5,190 bases of DNA from Chloroflexota bacterium (GTDB lineage: Bacteria; Chloroflexota; Dehalococcoidia; DSTF01; JACRBR01): positions 1 to 5,190 of the forward strand of contig JAKAMA010000206.1 in assembly GCA_021813085.1 (NCBI GenBank), written 5' to 3'. This document shows, piece after piece, positions 1-5,190 of this stretch (position 1 is the stretch's first letter; each line of letters opens with the position of its first letter). The notes beneath the pieces were generated by a model. It had not been told where the DNA came from. It made no database searches and saw only the letters and a program-made list of their open reading frames with translations. A program made the translations under genes and the position numbers.

Positions 1-1224
<1,224 letters not shown>

Positions 1225-1264
1225 GCGGGGCTCCGGGCGTGGTCATTCCGGCGGGGTACGCCGC

Positions 1265-1293
1265 ATTATAGGGCGTGATCGGCGGCCGGTCAC
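1265..1293 (-). promoter_or_regulatory. Predicted sigma-70-type promoter of dnaX
   Basis: Reading on the minus strand, a perfect TATAAT -10 box lies at 1270-1265 and GTGACC (four of six matches to TTGACA) at 1293-1288, separated by exactly 17 bases. Transcription would start near 1258, giving a leader of about 34 bases that contains the GGAG ribosome binding site at 1234-1231. A perfect -10 box with ideal spacing stands out in such GC-rich DNA. The start point itself is inferred. Confidence 0.72.
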
Positions 1294-1299
1294 GGCCGC
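1282..1299. repeat. Perfect inverted repeat over the dnaX -35 box
   Basis: GCGGCCG, a 4-base centre GTCA, then CGGCCGC: seven matching pairs with no mismatch. It encloses the whole -35 hexamer at 1288-1293. It could be an operator for a dimeric regulator that blocks or recruits polymerase. A 7-base G/C-only palindrome can also arise by chance in 70% GC DNA, so the function is a suggestion only. Confidence 0.5.
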
Positions 1300-1542
1300 G
1301 GCGCCCGGCTCCCGCAGGCGCTCGCAGGCGCCCGGCGTGTTGCTGCGTACGCCCGAGCGGTTGAACCGGCCCACGACCGCGTGTGGTTGGCCTGGCGGGG
1401 CGGTGCCGCCAGCGAGGACCTTCGTGGCCTCGTCCGCCAGATCGATGGCGCGGGCCGGTGTCCACGCGTGGGCGCGCCTCCGGGCTGGTCGGCCGACCGT
1501 GACGATGGCCGCCAGCGCATTCCGCGAAGCACAGGCCGCCGG

Positions 1543-1560
1543 TAAGCTCCGGGCAGGAGG
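1543..1560 (+). promoter_or_regulatory. Ribosome binding site and weak possible -10 box of the HAD gene
   Basis: AGGAGG at 1555-1560 lies 5 bases before the ATG at 1566 and fixes that start. TAAGCT at 1543-1548 fits the loose TANNNT form of a -10 box seen in GC-rich bacteria, but no convincing -35 box lies 16-18 bases upstream, and a start near 1555 would leave almost no leader before the ribosome binding site. The ribosome binding site is solid; the promoter is weak. Confidence 0.5.
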
Positions 1561-1565
1561 GGCGC

Positions 1566-2408
1566 ATGGCGATCAAGAACGTGCTGTTCGATCTGGGGGA
1601 CACGCTCTGGCACTTCCCCGAGCTGCCGCCGGTGGAGACGATCCGCGGCGAGACGATGCGGCGCATCAGCGGCCTGCTGGCCGAGTGGGGCGTGCCGTTC
1701 GAGGGGCCGCTGCGGTTTCTCGGCCGCGACATCCGCCTCGGGGTCGAGCGCGCGGACCGCGCGGCGTACGAATCGGACTGCGTGAGCCCGGACTTCGTCG
1801 AGGTGGTGCGCGGGATCGCGGCGGCGAGCGGGCTGGACCTTGATTACGCGCGCGCCGCGCGGCTGTGGGACGCGTGGAACCTGGGCGGGCTGACGCTGGG
1901 GCGCACGATGTTCGACGATGCGTTCCCGACCCTGGACTGGCTGCGCGGCCGCGGCCTGCGGCTCGGTTGCGTGACGAACCGCGTCTTCGGCGGGCCGCGC
2001 TTCGAGGAAGAACTGCACGAGCTGGGACTCGACCGCTACTTCGAGGCGACGGTCGTGTCGTGTGACCTGGGGTACATGAAGCCGCACCCGCGGATCTTCG
2101 AGCACGTCTTCGAGGCGATGGGCATCGACCCGCGCGAGACGGCGATGGTGGGGGACTCGCTGAAGGCGGACGTGCAGGGCGCGCAGACACTCGGCATGAC
2201 GGGCATCTGGCGCCGGCTGCGGAGGCACGACCGCCGGCACGAGCCGGAAGAGGTCGGCGAGGGGCAGTCGGCATCGCGTCGCGCGGCGACGCGCGCCGAG
2301 ACGGGGCGCGCGCTGGGTGAGTTCGGCGGCGGCGAGGACGTGACGCCTGACTACACGATCTGGGATCTGGGCGAGCTGCGGGATCTGCCGATCTTCGCGG
2401 GCACGTAG
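1566..2408 (+). CDS. HAD-superfamily hydrolase, haloacid dehalogenase/phosphatase-like
   Basis: A 280-residue cytosolic protein with the HAD core in order. Motif I is VLFDLGDTLW with the nucleophile candidate D9. A helical cap spans roughly residues 20-110. Motif II is VTN (136-138), motif III the lysine of YMKPHPRIF (K172), and motif IV VGDSLKAD (195-202, D197 and D202). Known members hydrolyse phosphate esters or haloacids through an aspartyl-enzyme intermediate; the substrate here cannot be told. Oddity one: motif I reads D-L-G-D-T, so the second aspartate of the usual DxD, the general acid/base in phosphatases, is glycine (G11). Oddity two: between the motif IV region (ending TGIW, 212-215) and the usual tail PDYTIWDLGELRDL (261-274) lies a charged low-complexity insert, about residues 217-257. 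No signal peptide or membrane segment is seen. The start is set by AGGAGG. It is divergent from dnaX and 191 bases before argH. Superfamily sure, function unknown. Confidence 0.9.
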   Translation: MAIKNVLFDLGDTLWHFPELPPVETIRGETMRRISGLLAEWGVPFEGPLRFLGRDIRLGVERADRAAYESDCVSPDFVEVVRGIAAASGLDLDYARAARLWDAWNLGGLTLGRTMFDDAFPTLDWLRGRGLRLGCVTNRVFGGPRFEEELHELGLDRYFEATVVSCDLGYMKPHPRIFEHVFEAMGIDPRETAMVGDSLKADVQGAQTLGMTGIWRRLRRHDRRHEPEEVGEGQSASRRAATRAETGRALGEFGGGEDVTPDYTIWDLGELRDLPIFAGT

Positions 2409-2435
2409 CGGGGCGGCCGGCGCGGGCCGGGGGAC

Positions 2436-2449
2436 GGAGCGGACGCTCC
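2436..2449 (+). terminator. Small hairpin after the HAD gene, possible weak terminator
   Basis: GGAGCG, a 2-base centre GA, then CGCTCC; as RNA this would form a 5-pair stem with a GGAC tetraloop. It lies 28 bases after the HAD stop codon. No run of T follows (the next bases are TTCGCTACG), so it is not a classical intrinsic terminator. It could instead slow polymerase, protect the 3' end, or belong to a dispersed palindromic repeat. Confidence 0.3.
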
Positions 2450-2550
2450 TTCGCTACGACGGGGCGGCGGCACGCATGCGCCGGGCCGAGCGCGCCGATC
2501 GGGGAAGCGCACACACCGCCGAGATTGCCGCTGGCCTCACTGACTACGGG

Positions 2551-2567
2551 GGCGCCCGCGAGGCGCC
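2551..2567. repeat. Inverted repeat immediately upstream of the argH -10 element
   Basis: GGCGCC, a 5-base spacer CGCGA, and a second GGCGCC, each half itself a palindrome. It occupies the spacer/-35 zone of the predicted argH promoter and touches the extended -10. It may be a protein binding site. It does not resemble the A/T-rich ARG box of ArgR. A chance match is possible at this base composition. Confidence 0.4.
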
Positions 2568-2591
2568 TGCTATCATCTGCGCGATCGGAGG
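2568..2591 (+). promoter_or_regulatory. Extended -10 promoter and ribosome binding site of argH-rpe
   Basis: TGCTATCAT at 2568-2576 is an extended -10 element: TG, one base, then TATCAT, five of six matches to TATAAT. No good -35 box is found 16-18 bases upstream, which is tolerated by extended -10 promoters. Transcription would start near 2583. GGAGG at 2587-2591 is 8 bases before the ATG at 2600 and decides the argH start. The inverted repeat at 2551-2567 ends directly against the TG. Confidence 0.6.
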
Positions 2592-2599
2592 GAAGCGGG

Positions 2600-4087
2600 A
2601 TGCCGACACGAAAGGCGAAGCGGAAGCGCGCGCAGGGACCACCGCAGCGGCGGACGGACGCCGGGCTGGCGGACGGGACGCCGAAGCCGTGGGGCGGGCG
2701 CTTCACCTCATCGATGGACCCGCGGGTCGAGCAGTACACGTCGTCGCTGGCGCAGGACGGGCGGCTGCTGGGGCACGACGTGCTCGCATCGCTCGCTCAC
2801 GTGGAGATGCTGGGGCGCACGGGGATCATCCCCCAGCAGGACGCCGAGCGGATCGCCCGCGGGCTCAACGCGGTGCTCGACGAGTTCGTTGACGGCAAGC
2901 GCAAGCTGCGGCAGGACCTTGAGGACGTGCACATGAACGTCGAGGCGGCGCTGACCGAAAGAATCGGTCCAGTCGCCGGCAAGCTGCACACCGCACGGTC
3001 CCGGAACGACCAGGTCGCGACCGACTTCCGGCTGTACGCGCGCGACGCGTGCATGCGCACGATGGAGGCGCTGGTGGAGATGCAGGCGGCGCTCCTCGAC
3101 CTCGCGGAGGCGAACCGGGGCGTCGTCATGCCAGGATACACCCATCTGCAGCGCGCGCAGCCGATCCTGTTCGCGCACCACCTGCTCGCGTATTTCGAGA
3201 TGCTCGCGCGCGACCACGTGCGCTTTGGCCTTGCCCGCGCCATGATGAACGAGTGCCCGCTCGGCAGCGGCGCGCTCGCGGGCGTGCCCTACCCGATCGA
3301 ACGGGAAGCGGTGGCGCACGCGCTGGGGTTCTCCGACGTGACGGCAAACAGCGTTGACGCGGTGTCGGATCGCGATTTCGTCGTCGACTTCATCTCGGCG
3401 GCGGCGCTGGCGATGGTGCACCTCTCGCGGCTGGCGGAGGATCTGGTGCTGTGGTCGAGCGCGGAGTTCGCGTTCGTGCGCCTGCCGGACGCCTTCGCGA
3501 CGGGCTCGAGCATCATGCCGCAGAAGAAGAACCCGGACGTCGCGGAGCTGGCGCGCGGTCGCACGGGCCGCGTGACAGGCGCGCTCATGTCGATCCTGAT
3601 GACGCTGAAGGGGCTGCCGCTCGCGTATAACCGCGACCTGCAGGAGGACAAGCGCGCCCTGTTCGAAGCGGAGGACACGCTCGCCGACACGCTCGAGGTG
3701 TTCGCGGCGATGCTACCGAAGATCGAGGTGGACCGCGCGCGCATGCGGAAGGCGGCGGCCGCCGGGCACTCGCTGGCCACCGACTACGCGGACTATCTCG
3801 TGCGGCAAGGCGTGCCGTTCCGGAGCGCGCACGAGGCCGTCGGCAAGCTCGTGGGCTACGCGGAAGAGCGCGGCGTGGAGCTGGGGCGCCTGTCGCTCGA
3901 TGAGCTGCGCCGCTTCGCGCCGGAGTTCGGCGAGGATGCACGACGCATCGCCCTGATGTCGTCGCTGCGGTCGCGCGACGTGATCGGCGGCACGGCGCCG
4001 CGCCGGGTCGCGAACGAGCTGCGCCGGGCGCGCCGGGAGGTCGAGCAGCTCCGCGCAATGGCGGAGGCAGCGCGGGAGGAGCCATGA
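2600..4087 (+). CDS. argH: Argininosuccinate lyase
   Basis: Last step of arginine synthesis: splits argininosuccinate into arginine and fumarate; a cytosolic homotetramer of the fumarase/aspartase superfamily. The protein has 495 residues; most bacterial ArgH have about 455-470. The core begins at KPWGGRF (29-35). Conserved blocks follow: DVHMNVEAALTERIG (109-123), HTARSRNDQ (130-138), the catalytic histidine region GYTHLQRAQP (179-188, H182), and the mobile signature loop GSSIMPQKKNPD (302-313) with catalytic S303, K309 and N311. The C-terminal domain contains VIGGTAPRRV (461-470). All key residues are present, so it should be active. Residues 1-28 are an extra basic tail (8 Lys/Arg among the first 18). 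An upstream in-frame ATG at 2525 exists but has no ribosome binding site and lies before the predicted promoter, so 2600 is preferred; no ATG, GTG or TTG follows before the core. The stop overlaps the rpe start by ATGA, so the two are probably translationally coupled. Confidence 0.97.
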   Translation: MPTRKAKRKRAQGPPQRRTDAGLADGTPKPWGGRFTSSMDPRVEQYTSSLAQDGRLLGHDVLASLAHVEMLGRTGIIPQQDAERIARGLNAVLDEFVDGKRKLRQDLEDVHMNVEAALTERIGPVAGKLHTARSRNDQVATDFRLYARDACMRTMEALVEMQAALLDLAEANRGVVMPGYTHLQRAQPILFAHHLLAYFEMLARDHVRFGLARAMMNECPLGSGALAGVPYPIEREAVAHALGFSDVTANSVDAVSDRDFVVDFISAAALAMVHLSRLAEDLVLWSSAEFAFVRLPDAFATGSSIMPQKKNPDVAELARGRTGRVTGALMSILMTLKGLPLAYNRDLQEDKRALFEAEDTLADTLEVFAAMLPKIEVDRARMRKAAAAGHSLATDYADYLVRQGVPFRSAHEAVGKLVGYAEERGVELGRLSLDELRRFAPEFGEDARRIALMSSLRSRDVIGGTAPRRVANELRRARREVEQLRAMAEAAREEP

Positions 4088-4758
4088 TCAAGCTTGCGCC
4101 TTCGATCCTGACGGCGGACCTGGGACATCTCGACGACCAGATCCGCGCGGCCGAAGCGGGCGGCGCGGACTACATCCACCTCGACGTGATGGACGGGCAG
4201 TTCGTGCCGCCGATCACGTTCGGGCCGCTGGTCGTCGAGGCGGTGCGGCGGGCGACGACGCTGCCGCTCGACGTACACCTGATGATCGTCGACCCGGAGC
4301 GGCAGTTCGAGGCGTTCGCGGAGGCCGGCGCCGACATCATCAACCTGCACGTCGAGGCGACGCCCCACATCGACCGGCTGCTCCGGCGCCTGCACGCGCT
4401 GCACAAGCGCGCAGGCGTGTGCATCAACCCGGGGACGCCGCTCTCGGCGATCGAGGAGGTGGCCGACGTCGCGGATCAAGTGATGCTGATGGCGATCAAC
4501 CCCGGCTGGGGCGGACAGAAGTTCCTCCCTGCGATGCTCGACAAGCTGCAGCGGCTCCGCGGTATGCTCGACGCCCGCGGCGTGCGCCCGGACGTCGAGG
4601 TGGACGGCGGCGTGAAGGCGAACAACATCGCCGCGTGCGTGGCGGCGGGCGCGAACGTGCTGGTGTGCGGGTCGTCGGTGTACAACCGCGAGGCGTCGCC
4701 GCGCGAGAACCTGCGCAACCTGCGGGGCGCAGCGGAGCAGGTCAGCGTGCGCCCGTGA
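4084..4758 (+). CDS. rpe: Ribulose-phosphate 3-epimerase
   Basis: Interconverts D-ribulose 5-phosphate and D-xylulose 5-phosphate in the pentose phosphate pathway (and in the Calvin cycle where present); a cytosolic metal-dependent TIM barrel. At 224 residues it matches the usual length (about 220-230). It opens LAPSIL (4-9, S7) and has the metal/catalytic block IHLDVMDGQFVPPITFGP (31-48, H32, D34, M36), H65 in DVHLMI, the phosphate-loop motif NPGWGGQKF (139-147), the catalytic aspartate D174 in VEVDGGV, and the second phosphate-binding stretch CGSSVYN (195-201). All expected residues are there, so it should be active. The ATG shares bases with the argH stop (ATGA), and GGAGG at 4075-4079 inside argH supplies the ribosome binding site. 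Its last 17 bases overlap the end of the opposite-strand gene, leaving no room for a separate terminator. No leader peptide for a plastid or the periplasm is seen. Confidence 0.97.
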   Translation: MIKLAPSILTADLGHLDDQIRAAEAGGADYIHLDVMDGQFVPPITFGPLVVEAVRRATTLPLDVHLMIVDPERQFEAFAEAGADIINLHVEATPHIDRLLRRLHALHKRAGVCINPGTPLSAIEEVADVADQVMLMAINPGWGGQKFLPAMLDKLQRLRGMLDARGVRPDVEVDGGVKANNIAACVAAGANVLVCGSSVYNREASPRENLRNLRGAAEQVSVRP

Positions 4759-5190
4759 GCGCGCGGTCGAGGGCCGCCGCCGACGTAAGCTGCTGGGCGA
4801 TGTGCACGAAGCTGACGAGCGACGGGCTGTCCTTGCGCAACTGGTCGAGCTTGGGGCCAATCGGGTCGATCGAGCCGGGGGTGTCAGCGTACGAGCCCTG
4901 GAACGCGAAGTAGGCCTGGTTGATGCGGCGGATGTAGTAGCCGTTCGCGGCCAGGTACTCGCGCGTCTGCTCCATGTCACGCTCGGCCTCGTCGATCTTC
5001 CCCTGGCGCAGAAGCGCTTCGACGCGCAGGCGCAGGTCGTGCATGGTCTTGTTGAAGTTGACCTTCGGCGAGGGCGCGGGTGGGGCCGGCGCGGGCGGGA
5101 ACGGCAGCGGCACATCCGGCAGCGGGTACTCCTTCGCGAGCCGCGCACCGAGCTCGCGGCCGACCATGTTGGCGACCGTCTCGTTCAGCG
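4742..5190 (-). CDS. Conserved-looking protein of unknown function, C-terminal part, 5' end cut by the window edge
   Basis: The frame is open from the right window edge to TGA at 4744-4742, giving the last 148 residues; an internal ATG at 5167 is probably not the start, because the frame runs on upstream and no ribosome binding site precedes it. Visible order: LNETVANMVGREL, a possible helix with an Asn-Glu pair; a proline-rich linker (visible residues 22-41); a charged helical stretch with LLRQGKIDEAERDMEQ (59-74); then an aromatic segment NGYYIRRINQAYFAFQGSYA (82-101) and PIGPKLDQLRK (109-119). The aromatic segment looks like a conserved core. I have a weak memory of similar tails in Chloroflexota hypothetical proteins. 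The NE pair could be the third-ligand helix of a gluzincin-type zinc peptidase, but the HExxH that would prove it lies outside the window. No membrane segment is seen here. It is convergent with rpe and overlaps it by 17 bases. Coding status is likely, function unknown. Confidence 0.75.
   Translation of the reverse strand, partial: LNETVANMVGRELGARLAKEYPLPDVPLPFPPAPAPPAPSPKVNFNKTMHDLRLRVEALLRQGKIDEAERDMEQTREYLAANGYYIRRINQAYFAFQGSYADTPGSIDPIGPKLDQLRKDSPSLVSFVHIAQQLTSAAALDRALTGAR

Larger units (their letters stand above)
1225..1565. other. Divergent intergenic spacer between dnaX and the HAD gene
   Basis: A 341-base gap with no gene I can support. The dnaX promoter and its palindrome occupy the left part. 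Next to them is a short repeat-rich patch: GGCGCCCGGC occurs at 1300-1309 and 1327-1336, and CGCAGGCG at 1313-1320 and 1323-1330. The stretch from about 1340 to 1540 shows no tRNA cloverleaf and no signal recognition particle RNA core hairpin; I looked for the latter because it often lies next to dnaX. A minus-strand frame is open from 1572 to 1246, but it has only internal GTG starts without a ribosome binding site. The right end holds the ribosome binding site of the HAD gene. Confidence 0.7.

Noticed and set aside
1340..1420. Possible tRNA or signal recognition particle RNA: the plus strand has CCCGAGCGGTTGAA, like the D-arm of a serine-type tRNA
   Set aside because: No matching acceptor stem, anticodon arm or T-loop GGTTCGA follows, and the core GGAAGG/AGCAGC hairpin of the SRP RNA is absent on both strands.
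1246..1572. Minus-strand open frame of 109 codons in the dnaX/HAD spacer with G/C-rich third positions
   Set aside because: It has no ATG start before the promoter region and no ribosome binding site near its internal GTG codons, it runs through the dnaX promoter, and long open frames are expected by chance at this GC content. I recognise no family.
2525..2599. Upstream in-frame ATG that would add 25 residues to ArgH
   Set aside because: No Shine-Dalgarno site before it; the predicted -10 element and GGAGG lie between it and the ATG at 2600, and the extra residues do not resemble ArgH.

Overview
The window is a GC-rich (about 70% by eye) stretch of bacterial chromosome holding five genes, two of them cut by the window edges. 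All look chromosomal and mostly housekeeping: strong G/C preference at third codon positions, clear Shine-Dalgarno sites, short spacers, and no transposase, phage gene, CRISPR array, tRNA or rRNA that I can see. I cannot name the organism. The GC content and the general look of the partial 3' gene are compatible with a Chloroflexota-like lineage, but that is a guess from memory and not shown by the sequence.

Layout. Bases 1-1224 (minus strand) are the first 408 codons of dnaX, the clamp-loader ATPase of DNA polymerase III; the gene runs off the left edge inside its proline/alanine-rich linker. Bases 1225-1565 are a divergent spacer. It carries a good sigma-70-type dnaX promoter (TATAAT, 17-base spacing, GTGACC) whose -35 box sits in a perfect palindrome. 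Bases 1566-2408 (plus) encode a HAD-superfamily hydrolase with an altered motif I and an inserted arginine/glutamate-rich stretch near its C-terminus. A 191-base spacer (2409-2599) holds a small hairpin and an extended -10 promoter. Then come argH (argininosuccinate lyase, 2600-4087) and rpe (ribulose-phosphate 3-epimerase, 4084-4758), joined by an ATGA stop/start overlap and so almost certainly co-transcribed. The right end (4742-5190, minus) is the C-terminal 148 residues of a protein I cannot name; its stop codon overlaps the end of rpe tail to tail by 17 bases.

How the genes relate. argH (last step of arginine synthesis) and rpe (pentose-phosphate/Calvin pathway) are not in one pathway, so their coupling probably reflects shared housekeeping expression. 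The HAD gene is separated from argH by a spacer with its own promoter signal and is probably transcribed independently. I found no convincing new multi-gene system. The points most worth a second look are the HAD motif I change, the basic N-terminal extension of ArgH, the palindromes at the two best promoters, and the unidentified right-hand gene.
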